The notes under the pieces were generated by a model. That model made no database searches. It was not told where the DNA came from and saw only the letters and a program-made list of their open reading frames with translations. The position numbers and the translations under genes are program-made. From Typha latifolia (taxonomy: Eukaryota; Streptophyta; Magnoliopsida; Poales; Typhaceae), in NCBI GenBank assembly GCA_019914945.1, contig CM034105.1, forward strand, positions 13,764,001 to 13,828,000: a stretch of DNA of 64,000 nucleotides, read 5' to 3'. This document shows positions 13,301-24,659 of the stretch, piece by piece. The number at the start of each line of letters is the position of its first letter. The first letter of the stretch is position 1.

Positions 13301-14040
13301 AAAACCACAATAGACTCAATATGCACAAATATGTAATACATAACAAACCCTAAATAAAGTAGAAACTAACAGAGGGAGATGACAGTAATGTCAAGGACAC
13401 TCTAGACGTAGACAAACTCTCTTAGCATAATAAATACTTAAGAAACACAAAATATATCCAAAGTACCTAAGCAAAGGTGGTGAGGAGGTGGTTTAGAAGA
13501 GTTGAAGCCGATAAAGGAGATGGTCATGACAATAGGCAAGTGGAGATAAGCTCTCTAGTATTTAGGCTAGGAGAGGGAATGGGAGGAGAAAACATCGAAG
13601 ACACTCAAACCCTATCGGATAGATAGAAAAATGTTGAGATGCAACTATGTAAAAGTTAAAACCTTCCAAATGAACTATTAGTTATCTGGTTAAATTTTTT
13701 TCATTAAAAAATATCTTATGTATGTCACATGATTACTTCTAGGTGCAATTTTAGAGAAAAATAAAGAGAGAAGTTGAAGGTAACAACCATTTGATAATTT
13801 TGAATTAAGTGGAGATATTAGTGTCAAGATATCAAAATATAAAAATTTAGCAGTAGTTCAGAAGTCTAATTTTTTTCTTTTTCAAAAAAAAAAAACTGTC
13901 ATTGCTCTACATTATGTGATATCAAATACTTTCGGCTGCAGGAATTCCTACAGACAGAACTACAGAGAATCCACCGTCCTCTTAAGTTACTATCCCAATG
14001 ATTGGATAAGAACCGCGTAGGATCGCAAACATGGCCCAGA
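10301..14040. other. gene-free region between U-box and bHLH genes
   Basis: No gene is supported. Open frames of 76-119 codons near 10874-11104 and 11475-11859 exist on both strands, but they lack recognisable motifs and flanking splice signals. A decayed element resembling the one in the U-box intron lies near 13050-13260. The rest is AT-rich unique-looking sequence. Confidence 0.5.
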
Positions 14041-14335
14041 GGCCACGTCATCATGCTGATGCGTCGGGAACGGTGGCTCACGCGACTGACACGTGTGAAT
14101 CACCCACGTGACCGTCCATACCATGTCACCACATGCAGGTGGGTGTGATGAGGTAACTCTGATTCTATCGGGTAGCATTCTTTATTGCACGCCCACGTGT
14201 CGGTCATGTCAGGGTGGGCCCCGGAGTGGATGACGAAAGGTATCTACAATCTATCCTCGCGCCCACGACGGACAGCTGTCGTCCTCCCATTTACTTTACT
14301 CACACAGTTTTATCCAATCAAAATTCATATATAAA
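14041..14335 (+). promoter_or_regulatory. bHLH gene promoter with three perfect G-boxes and TATA box
   Basis: This is a GC-rich island in otherwise AT-rich DNA. It carries CACGTG at 14090-14095, 14105-14110 and 14194-14199, plus an ACGT core in CCACGTCA near 14044. A CCAAT motif sits at 14314-14318 and TATATAAA at 14328-14335, about 140 bases before the start codon. G-boxes are bound by bHLH and bZIP factors. Because the encoded protein itself has G-box-type contact residues, self-regulation is plausible but not shown. Confidence 0.75.
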
Positions 14336-14470
14336 TCCCTCTCATCGCACACACTAATCATACAGAGAGAGTAAACCCCATTCCTCTTCCCCATTGCATT
14401 GCATCAAATCCTTCTATAATCCAAAAGTCCAAAATAAATAAAAAAAATTGTTGCACTGATAAGGTCATAG

Positions 14471-16204
14471 ATGGCTCAATGCATCCCAAATTCAACGTCA
14501 GATCTCAATTGGCAACAACAACAACAACAACAATTGATTCAAGATGATGTCGAAAGACATGATCATGTTTGTGATCCGATCAAAAGAATCGACTTCAATG
14601 GATGGCCAGATTTTGATACAGCACACTATGCAGATTTTGTTGCGGCTAATGCTGGAGAGGAGATAAGCAGTAGACAAACTAGAAGTAGATCCAACAAGAG
14701 GAAGTATGAGAGTTCTTCAACTCTGAAGGTAATAAGCTTTGGTTTCTTGATAGTAAATTTTGCCTAAGAAGTACAAAATTCTAAGGCTAACAAGCATCAA
14801 AATCCAGCAGGTGGATGGTCACAATGCAGCAGAGCAAAAAGACGGCTCTAATAAGATAACAAAAGGAGGCATCTCAGAAGAAGAGGACACTTCAGAGATA
14901 CAACAGCCAAACAACAGAGATGAGGGATCGATAGAAAGCTTAAAGGAGAGCAGCAAAGCATGTCGATCACCGGCGGCGACGACACCTAAGGCTGACTACA
15001 TTCATGTCAGAGCTCGACGTGGCCAGGCAACCGATCGCCATAGCCTCGCTGAAAGAGTATGTGATTCACATTGCCTTCTTTTTAGATCTCTTTCTCATTA
15101 GTTGTAACATTTGTGTTTGATATTAATGGTGTAGGTGAGAAGAGAGAGGATAAGTGAGAGGATGAAGTACTTGCAAGATTTGGTGCCAGGATGCAGTAAG
15201 ATCACAGGGAAAGCAGGCATGCTTGATGAGATCATCAACTATGTCCAGTCTCTACAAAGACAAGTAGAGGTAAGCTTTCAACTAATTCTTAGATCTGCTT
15301 AAAGACAAATATATTTAGAGAGGAAGAGAATTTTGTTTTTGTTTTATTTTATTTGTTTTTGAGCAAAAGGCATACAGGCTCAGTTTCATTACGAAACAAA
15401 ATGCCTGCTCTATCTACCAGATAGACAAAACATAGCTGTTTAAACTAATATTTGTTTTTCTGTGGGTTTATGCAGTTCTTATCAATGAAGCTGGCTGCTG
15501 TCAATCCAAGGCTGGACTTCACCATTGATGACTTCTTCAGTGGAGAGGTTCAGATCACTCTCTCACTCTTTTTCTTTTTGGAAGAAAAAGCTAGCTAAAC
15601 AATACTATACTTTTTTTTTTCTTCCTTGTTGTTTATATTAATGCAGATTAATCCTACTTGCAATTCTGGATTCATTCAAGGGACCAATATGTTACCTGAG
15701 CAATTGGATCCATCCTATCTTCAACTCAAATCACTGCAACAAGCACAAGATGGTCCTTGTTGTGGGCTAGATATGACCATGGACAACCCAGATCTGATAC
15801 TCGATAGGTCCATCAGTACACAAGTACCAGTGACCCACACCTTCTTGGATTCCTGTTTCAACGTAAGGACTTATGCCCACTAATATATTAGTTTGAAAGG
15901 ACTAGTGGTCACTATTTTTTTTTTTTTTTGACTGCAACTAGTGGTCACTAGTTATTAACATTCAGAAATAAATGTCCAGGTTCATGGGTGTTCTTCTCCT
16001 TGGGAGTATGCATTACAACTCCACCAAGAAAGAGAATCTACATTGCCGTTCCAATCATTACAAGGTACAAACCAGTGTGACTAAAATGAGTAGTTGCAAA
16101 AAGATAGCTTTTCTGAAATTTTGTTCTCTCAGACGTCTGATAAATTCGTCAAACTTTTTTCTGCAGGAGATTTGTTACCTAGCAATCCTAAGATGGAGAT
16201 TTGA
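14471..16204 (+). CDS. bHLH transcription factor, subfamily XII (bHLH137/BEE/BPE-like)
   Basis: Predicted 349-aa nuclear DNA-binding protein. Exons: 14471-14728, 14811-15056, 15135-15269, 15476-15547, 15647-15862, 15980-16064, 16167-16204. Only the last junction splits a codon. The N-terminus has a Gln run encoded by a CAA repeat (14513-14532). The Lys/Arg-rich [11 protein letters not shown] stretch near residue 80 may be a nuclear signal. The bHLH domain covers about residues 152-215. It opens [18 protein letters not shown], and the H163-E167-R171 contacts are the triad that reads CACGTG. Helix 1 is [16 protein letters not shown] and helix 2 is [20 protein letters not shown]. The protein ends [10 protein letters not shown], the type of tail seen in the bHLH137/BEE group. 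Relatives act in brassinosteroid- and growth-related transcription. Target genes here are unknown. Confidence 0.93.
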
Positions 16205-18193
16205 GATGATGTTTAAACTGTAGAAATTAGGATTGCCAATTGCTGGAGTTGAGATTCTTTCCTGAGTACATCTATTAGTACTTCAGATGATGGTTCCGAC
16301 AGCAGTGTTAATAGGAGTTGAATGTACCAAATTGACTCTTTTCCTATTTTTGTTGTATACTTTCTAGAGAAGAGTGTACTCTGACCCTAATCCATGTATT
16401 AATCAACTACCATTTGGGTTAAATCGCTAGTGATTGTACATAAGCTATCTGTTTTATTATCAACTAGGTCATTAAATCAAAATCCTTTGCGTTATCTAAT
16501 ACGAACCGCAGATCCAGGATCGACCCACCGAGTATTAGAGGAGACATCTAAAACACATAAAAGGATTACATATATGAGTAGAAGCCTAAGAATCACAGAT
16601 TACAAACTATGAGTTGCTCAAGGATCAATTTTTCTGAATGGCTCTTTACCTCTCTTAGCTCAAAAATTTACTTTTCAATATTTCAAAATTTATCGAGTAA
16701 ATAGCAGTATCTCATTTGTTACTGAAATATTTTGTAGTTGTGCAGTACCTGGGATAAAATGAGCTATCCCTTATGATAGCAATCCAGTACCAAATACATT
16801 ACCCTTGCTATCATCAGGTGAAGCACACTGTTCTACTACATCTTGTTTGGTCCCATAACACAGTATCTAGCATTGTCATGCATGCATCTTCTCACCATCT
16901 TCCCATTGTGTTTGACTGTTTGGAGTTAATCTCTCATTCCTTTTTCTATGGTAAAGGTTGAGCTTTCTCTGGTCCAGGGCTAATAAATGGTAGAGGAGGA
17001 TTTTATCAGACAAAAGGATCTGCTGAAAGAGATGTAACATTGTGCCTTCCCTTTCTGGGTGACCCCATCAAGATTGGGAACATCTTCTTGTACTGTGACA
17101 GTATTTTCCTCTGTTCATTTGCATATTTGCTTTGAAAATTTTCCTTCTTGCTTTTTTCCACTGACAAAGATGTAACTGACCACTATGTGAACCTCAGGAT
17201 CTATATCACAAACGCAGAGGGGAAAAAACAAGGAGATCGAGGAGCGAATCTTTGGACCAAAATCCAAACAGGAGGCATTTGGACACCACTCTTCCATGAC
17301 CAATATTCCAAATATATCAAGATATCTTTTATGGTCACATAAAGTCTTTGAAGTGCCCTGTTGACCAAATTAACATCTCACAATCAATATAAATCACGAC
17401 AATCTATTCTAAACAGATACCTGATTCGACAAAACATTAATAGATAGTACTACAGCTCATCATAATCCTACAACAAAATTCCAAAATTCACAATGCATAA
17501 CTTTTATTTTGAATTATTCTCTCTTGTACCATACCTTTGTTGGTTGCGAAATGTGTCCACATTGCTACATTTTGGATGCATACCAGATACCAGATTTTCC
17601 CAAATAATTTGCAGAAGTAACAAATGAAGTACTTAGATCCTCCCAAATAATTTGCAGAAGTCAGCCGCTCACCAATGTTCGTGTTGAAAGACACTTCGGA
17701 AGGTCATAATTAGCTGCCAAGTTATGCAGAAGTAAAAGAAGCTAAAAAGAAAATCTCTGACTAATTCAATAACCTGTTACAGGCTGCCAAGAATTGCAGA
17801 GTATTACTGTCCTCACACTGCTGTACTCGGAATCATGCCTTTACAATGTTTTTCAGCTTTATGTCGTGACCAAAATTTAGATTGCGAGATAATTTTATAG
17901 ACCAAGAAGTAAAATAGATACCCACAGAAGTGTAATGTAATTCTCCTTCTCAGTGACAACATTTAACAACAATATTCCGTGTCATTCTATTGCAAACATA
18001 TAGCTATATTGTAATGTTATTCTCTATCGCAACAATACTATTACAAGCCACAGACAAATTCCTAAACGTCTCTGTATATATCACTGTAACCCGATGTCTT
18101 TGTTCACATAGAGCAGACATGCCACAAGCCCAAGGGAGAGTTTTACCAGCATACACACCACAATGTTGATAAGAGTACATCAATTTTTCTTAA
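16205..18193. other. gene-free region between converging genes
   Basis: This lies between the stop codons of the bHLH gene and the universal stress protein gene, so it includes both 3' UTRs. A short direct repeat, CCCAAATAATTTGCAGAAGT, occurs at 17599-17618 and 17642-17661 (period 43). Nothing else gene-like is seen. Confidence 0.55.
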
Positions 18194-20498
18194 CTAGATC
18201 ACGGACTGCTCACCGGCTTCTGTAAGACAACAGAAAACTTTGTTAAGATACCTGGTGCCTGAAATGTTTGGAGAATGATAGGTAATAAAAGGATGTCATA
18301 TTGTAGTAAAATATGGTGATGTACTCAAAAGACATTTAAGTGACAACCTTGTCCTGGGACTATAATGATAGGAGCCGCCTTGCAATTATGGAAGCAGTAT
18401 TCGCTAACGCTACCCTGCAAAACACTGAAAATGAAAAGGATCTCCTGAGTACATGTAAAAGTTGCATTTGGAGCTATCAATAGAAGATTGATATATAAAA
18501 TATTACATATATATTTATATATAACATGGGCCAAACTTATGTTCAAGGAATCCATACATACTTGTGTCCGGAAAGGTGCTTCTTTTTCATATTTATGAAA
18601 GCAAAATTATACAAGATTAGAGAGTAAAAGATCCTTCAACTGAATGACCGATTGAACCATAGTATCATACTGAACTAGTATAGTACAAATTGCAATAGAG
18701 GAAAGATTTGCTTTTCATCAAGAAAATTTCCCTGGAAAATAGAAAGCAAAGTCTATATAATCCTCTCTAACATTCATTCTACCTCCGTCATCTTTCATTT
18801 GCCTGAATCTAGAAACATTTAGAAGGCCAGCAAATCTCACTACGTTTACAAAAGGTCACCCAATTTTAACTTTCAACATATGAGTAGAAATTTATAATTT
18901 TCCATCTTACATTAACAATGGAAAAAACGGAACTTCAGGTTGAGTTTTCACATTTCCATAGAAAGATCTATCATAAGCTTTGGTCCCTAAAGTGTCCCTC
19001 GATATGAAAAGCAATTTCTGCATTACTATCAAACTTTATTCCTATCAATATGGATATTTGCAGCAAAAACTATTTAACACAAATTGCATATTTAATTCAG
19101 TTTCAGTCACACTATTGTCATTCCCTTCACCTTGTTCATTCAGACTTCAGAGTGATACCACTAAACATGTGACCATTACAGGAAATCAGGGTGGTGCCAA
19201 TCATAACAAGAAGCTTAATTTTGGCTCTGATCAAGCTCATCAATTAGTTCAAAAACCTTGCTCAATTAATATACAAGCTAGATGCAAGGCATGTTCAATT
19301 TGACTCATCTTACGGCCTGAATAGATCATATCAGATATCAATTAATGCGATAAGTATCAAATATTTCTACTATATTTCAAACTAAAGATTGGTTCATTAG
19401 ACTTTAAACTACCATCTCCTTCAACGGTGCACTTTGAAACACACTAAAGAAGGGTTTTGTTGCAAGTATAATTTTATTCACATCAGAAATTTGACAAGAG
19501 TAAGTATCAGATAACAATACAGAAAATATAGACTCTTGATGACATAAATTCTGATAAATTTTACCTCTGGAAGAGAGTTCTTCCACGAGTGCCCATGATA
19601 ACGGCCGCCGGCTTCAACTTTTCCGCTGCATGGCAAATCGCCTTCCCAGCATCACCTTCCACGATCCGAGCCTTGGTCCGAACCTATAACCATAAGATCG
19701 TTATATAACCGATCCTGTCTTAACTTAAAATACCAATTCTACTGTTCCACCTCTCCTCCAAGTATTCCTATAAATAAACAAAAGATGGAAAAGAGGGAGA
19801 AAAAGAAAACGTACCAAAGCAACCTGGAATGCCTCCACGGCCAATTTCTCCATCAAACTACGGCTACTCTCGTACACGATCTCGTTGTTCACACCTAATA
19901 ATCAATCGTTTTTTCAAATTTATTTCAGAAATGGAGTCATATCATACTATCACCTACATTCTAGTCCCCTTGTTTAAATATATTTGCAGATCTCCACCTC
20001 CATTTTCTAGCTAGTATACTTGCAAAACAACACATTCCTATATGTAAAAAGAAATATTCTCAATGTACTAATCAAAAGGCTCCTGAGTTGTTTTGTTGCA
20101 AACATAATTGAATAAAAGGAGATAATTCACATAATAACAAAAGCAAGGAAGTCTTTTGCAATATAGCTATTTATAAGTGGTGATTTGCAAATAAACACAA
20201 TAGAGAACGCTGAAATAAACACAATGAGGGGGGCGTTTTGGTCAAAGAACATACTCGAGACGGCGTGGATGAGGTGGAGGGTGTCGGCGAGGCGGCAGAG
20301 GTGAACGAGGGCCCAATCGAAGGCGTGTTTGCTGTTAGGGCCGAAGTCGACGGCGACGAGGATGTCCCTCCCGCGCCGCCTCTCGCCGGTCTCCCTCTCC
20401 AGCTCCGGCTCCGGCACCACCGGGATCAGCGACGGTAGCACCACCTCGCGCCAGCTGTACTCCTCCACCTCCTCCTCCAACGGCTCCATCGATGACAT
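18194..20498 (-). CDS. universal stress protein A-like (USP) family protein
   Basis: Predicted 181-aa soluble, nucleotide-binding USP-fold protein. Exons on the minus strand: 20498-20255, 19894-19815, 19683-19565, 18424-18348, 18219-18194. After an acidic N-terminus, the fold begins at about residue 44 with RDILVAVDFGPNSKHAFDWA, with Asp51 at the usual nucleotide-contact position. The ATP-binding signature G-2x-G-9x-G-S is intact (G139, G142, G152, S153, in MGTRGRTLFQS...GSVSEYC). The protein ends PGQEAGEQSVI. This form is usually an ATP-binding stress-response protein, but its client or output is unknown. The sense-strand 5' leader has a pyrimidine repeat complementary to the GA run at 20536-20568. 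The ATG was chosen because no in-frame ATG is seen further upstream. Confidence 0.92.
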
Positions 20499-20531
20499 CT
20501 CTTCTTCTTTCCCTTATACCCAGATTCCCAG

Positions 20532-20535
<4 letters not shown>

Positions 20536-20568
<33 letters not shown>
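20536..20568. repeat. (GA)n microsatellite in the USP 5' leader
   Basis: Uninterrupted GA dinucleotide run starting about 40 bases upstream of the minus-strand start codon. On the sense strand it reads as TC/CT, a common feature of plant core promoters and leaders. Confidence 0.9.
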
Positions 20569-20573
<5 letters not shown>

Positions 20574-21594
20574 ATTCGGAAGAAGAAATTAGGAGGAAGT
20601 GTTCAAAAGAAACAAGAAAGGTGGGATATAATGGGAGAAAAAGGTGGCGCTACGTGTAACTGCAGATATTTCTATGCGGTCTCGACTGGGATGCAGGAGT
20701 TTCGTGCAGTCAAATTTTTTGATGTTTTACAAAACAAACAGAACAAATTAATTAAAAAAAATTAATGCTAAAGGTAGATGGTTATCTTTTTTTCCCCCTT
20801 ATTTTTAAGGAAAAGGTAGCGTTGCTTCTGCCTAAAATTTTAAAGTCAAAAGTATGAAGGTTACTCCGAAGGTATCAGGTCAACCTTTGCCCCAAAAGAA
20901 AACATCTGGAGGCTACTCTGTTTGACCAATTACACTTCACATGAAAAATCTCTACATTTAAAAAAGAAAAAAAAGAAAAAAAAGCACCCAAAAAAGAGGT
21001 TTCGGCAAGCTTAATCCATTCAATCTTACGTGGTTGCACGTCTGAGGAGGAGGAAAAAAAAACTACATCGACTGGTTTCGAGCTCATCTCTTTCCAGGCC
21101 ACAATTCGAGAAGCAGGAAAAGTCTGCCTTTGGTCCGGCGGCGCAGAAAGGGTACGCCATTGACATAGTCAACGCTCGGCAGCAAGAAAAAAAGAGATAA
21201 AACTTGTGGTAGATTAATTGCCACGATTAGGAGATACAAATGAAGCTCAGTATCACTGTACTTTTAGTCTTGTGAAAGCAATCAAGATAACCTCCACAAC
21301 TTAATAGTTGGAATGATATGATAGACAACTAGACAAGGCATCAGCATAGCATCAACAAATACCGTCATTATGAGCTATGTTCATAATCTCTAATTATCAC
21401 TGCCAATAAGGTTACCTCCTTCTCAATTATACTATAGAATATAGCAAGTTACAAGCTTCCAGGGTTCATCTTTGAATAGTATATGCTTTGGAAAGTAACT
21501 CCACAATGAATACTACAGCATTGACTATCAAAGAGTAGATATACGGATTTAAGAAAAAGAAGAAGAAGAAAAAAGAGATGAATACTTTCGCCCT
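20569..21594. other. spacer between the USP promoter and the Tubby-like gene 3' end
   Basis: Contains the upstream region of the USP gene and the 3' UTR of the Tubby-like gene. A-rich purine tracts occur near 20960-20980 and 21550-21570. No gene seen. Confidence 0.55.
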
Positions 21595-23706
21595 TCATTC
21601 GCATGCTGGCTTTGTGTCGAAGCTCGTTAAGCAGATAGCAAATGCCTGAAAAGCCGAGAGTGGATATCTGTAGTCCATTGTGAAGATGTCCTTACCTATT
21701 TTGCCAAATTGAAGAATAACTTTCTCTTGCTCTGCCAGAGAAACCTGGTGAGAAGGATCCACAGCAGCCACAAGTTGGAAGTTCTTGACAGAGGCCACAG
21801 TTACTCGCCCACGGAAGTTCAAACACCAGCACTGGAGCTGCTCATGCCACCTAGGCGCTTTGTTCTTTAAAACCAGCGGCTCCCCATTAGTAGGCACAGG
21901 TGGCTCGGATGTGAGGCTCGTCGAAGAAAATTCTATAGCTGGTTCCTTTCCCTTACTCACTGATAAGATGGAAAATTGTTCATCCAGGGAGTGGATGAAG
22001 GCAGTAGGAGTTGGGGCTGTTCCACCTTCCTGAATAGCTAAGATTGGAATTGAGTGCAAGGTACACTGCATCCTCCTTGGTCCTCGAGTTCGGAGGACAT
22101 TAAGTTCATAAGAGATGGTGGCAATGTTGTAATTGCCTGCTGGTACTCTTGGAGACACCTGCTTCGAGTGAATCCTTTTGCTTTGGCGATTGTTTGATGA
22201 AACTGCAGTATCATAGGGAGGCTGGCTATCATAGACGGTGAACTTGGTGCCCAGAAAATTTGACCTGTTAAGCCTCCGATAGACAATTTGTAGTAAGGAA
22301 AGCAAACAAATATATAACCACAACAACAACAGCAACAGCAGCAGCAAAGCCTTCAGTCTCAACTATTTGGGATCAGCTAAATACACAAGTACGATGGAAA
22401 AAAGATCATATTACATACCTCAGTTTCCCAATATAAGTGCTGCTAGCTCGAGAAAAATCATCAGAAGCTAGTGAAATCACAAAATCTGTGCTGGTTGCAC
22501 GTCTGACCTTGCGTGCTGCCAGCAGAAGCTTATCATTTTCTCCCTGCAGTGCTGCAAAGTTGGTATCCTCATTAACACCGGCAATGCCGTGCAAAAGAAC
22601 AGATAGAATTGCCATTTCAGCAGGTTCTATAGGATGTGTCAGAAAACTTCCTTCCTGAACTACAAATTCCAGCCTTAGTTTCGTCTATAGTTTAACAAAC
22701 AAAATTGCATCCACTGTTCACTCAAATATACAAAAACTACTGGATAAACTGACGCCTGTAAATCAATGTACTGAGTGCACAGAATGAAGCACCAGTTATA
22801 GGCAATCCCTTGTAATATAACAAAGCCTAAAGTGCCCCTACAGCTGCTCTCATAGAAGCGACAGAAATGTTCATACAAATGCAAATCCTATGATAAATGC
22901 TTAAACCTCATCTGGATAACAAACTGTCGCCTATATGTCAGTTGTACTATTTGGCATGAACTAGCAGGCCATCACTAACTGAAAAACACAACCAACAGGA
23001 AAGTTTGTATTCAAGTTCACATTAAAAATAGATTTTGTTGCCACCATAATTTTGCCATCAGATAACAATGAACAATATGTCATCTAGATACAATTTATTG
23101 GCAGATTTTCTGCAATCATACAATTCAATGGATAAGTATGAGATGCTATAAGAAATTGAAGAGCAGTGTCTTACATGGGCTCAATCCCAAGTACAGGCGA
23201 TATGTTGATGTCGCTCGCTCCCTTCTTATAAAGCACTGAATCGGATGATCACGAGACCCGGGCTATATGAAACAACCAAAAGTAAGTAAAATTTCCATAA
23301 CCAAAGCAAACACATTAATCCTGGGGATCAAGCTAAAACTTTGAAAGTCAACCTGCTTAAGGGAGATAGGAAAGGTGATCCGGCCGCATTCCTCGACTGT
23401 CCTAATGACCTCCTTTGTAAGTTCACGCCACGACCGGCACACTGCGGCACAGGCCACGACGTGCCGCCTCGCAGGCCATGAAGCCTCGCTGGCTTCCAGC
23501 TTCTGTATCACATCCAATAGTAACTCTGGCGGCAGGTTCGCCCACCTCCCCTGCTCCTGCTCCGGCACCTGCTTAGGCCAAGAATGCCGGGCGCCCCCCT
23601 GGCGGTGCCCGGCCCTTCCTTCTCCGGCCCCGCCTCCTCTCCTTGACATGCTCCCTATCCCATCTCTCATCTCCTTCAGCTCCCGGACAATGCTCTTAAA
23701 AGACAT
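21595..23706 (-). CDS. Tubby-like F-box protein (TULP)
   Basis: Predicted 414-aa plant Tubby-like protein with an F-box. Exons on the minus strand: 23706-23353, 23262-23175, 22551-22419, 22264-21595. The F-box lies at about residues 55-103 ([20 protein letters not shown], then [15 protein letters not shown]), implying a place in an SCF ubiquitin ligase. The tubby domain fills 119-414 and ends with the family hallmark [15 protein letters not shown]. The Lys190-Leu-Arg192 pair in [14 protein letters not shown] corresponds to the phosphoinositide-binding pair of mammalian tubby, so membrane tethering by PIP2 is likely. The middle region is shorter than in some relatives. Arabidopsis homologues act in ABA and stress responses. 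The 154-bp third intron carries a truncated SINE tail. Confidence 0.95.
22318..22380 (-). mobile_element. 3' end of a SINE in Tubby-like gene intron 3
   Basis: Read on the minus strand: TTAGCTGATCCCAAATAGTT, then GAGACTGAAGGC, then TTTGCTGCTGC...TTGTTGTTG. This matches the 3' end of Au-type plant SINEs, which finish in a TTG-repeat tail after a CCCAAATAGTTGGGA-like block. The 5' body is absent; the element starts within ~40 bases of the donor site. A related fragment lies at 30199-30232. Confidence 0.55.
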
Positions 23707-24389
23707 CTCCGCTTCCCTCTCTCTTCCTTCTATTCCCTCAGGTACTAAGATGGGTGTGGATCAAGAGAGGAAATAGGAAACGGAGGTTTCTCCATTAATG
23801 GCCCATTAGTCCAAAAGGGCAATAGACAGCTCAGAAATCACTGGGATTGTTGTCACAATAGAAGAAGGGATTAATGGATAAAAGTCCAATCTTTTTTGGA
23901 AGTTGGGGGAATTTCCACCTCCGATCTTGGCGCTAAGATAGAATGGATGGAGTGGGGAAAGGATAGCCACTTGAAGAATAACACGATCTCTCTCCTCTTC
24001 TCAAATCGGAAATTTTCGACAAGAATAATTTCTCCAAGAAAATAAAGACCGCAAAAATTTGAAAAAAGATTTGAGGCAAAAGAGCCTAATCTGTATCCCT
24101 TTCGAGAGAAAATCCCACCTTTTTATCCAAAAGCTCCCAGGCAAATCAATGCGGAAGAATGGAGAACCAAGTCGAGCGATATCTTTGTGGAAGCCCTTGG
24201 ATGCAACAAAGGTTTGATCTTTCCATGGTCTCGATCGAGAACTCCGTCCTCCCCTGCTTCCAAACTCCAATCTTTTCGTCTCTTTCAACTCCCATTTCTC
24301 CCACTAACTCCCCTCCCCTTCTCCCCTCCTTCGAGATCCGAGAACAACCCACTACGCTTCTTCTCAAAACGGTCTCAAAAGTACCACCT

Positions 24390-24403
24390 TTCTCTCTCTC
24401 TCC

Positions 24404-24441
<38 letters not shown>

Positions 24442-24512
24442 AGGAATTTGGTTTTGTTTATCCTTTCTCTCTGGCGTTTCCCAAAGTTGGAGCTGCAAAG
24501 GCTATTATAGAT

Positions 24513-24559
<47 letters not shown>
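24390..24559. repeat. two (CT)n microsatellites upstream of the Tubby-like gene
   Basis: CT runs at 24390-24438 and 24515-24559, separated by about 75 bases. They lie about 700-850 bases upstream of the minus-strand start codon, in what is probably the promoter or a non-coding first exon. Several long open frames here are products of the repeat. Confidence 0.85.
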
Positions 24560-24561
<2 letters not shown>

Positions 24562-24659
24562 ATGTGAGGTATCCCTTTCTCTGCCTTGGGAAGATAAAAA
24601 TAGGCGAAACAGTTAGAAAGGAACTGGACCTGTGAGTCGACCTTTAAAAATTTGTAGAC

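Noticed and set aside
22264..22362. Leu-rich N-terminal extension of the last Tubby-like exon
   Set aside because: This is intron and SINE tail read through. Splicing at 22264 restores the conserved [11 protein letters not shown].
24159..24635. Long plus-strand open frames (up to 158 codons) upstream of the Tubby-like gene
   Set aside because: They consist largely of Ser-Leu runs translated from CT microsatellites.
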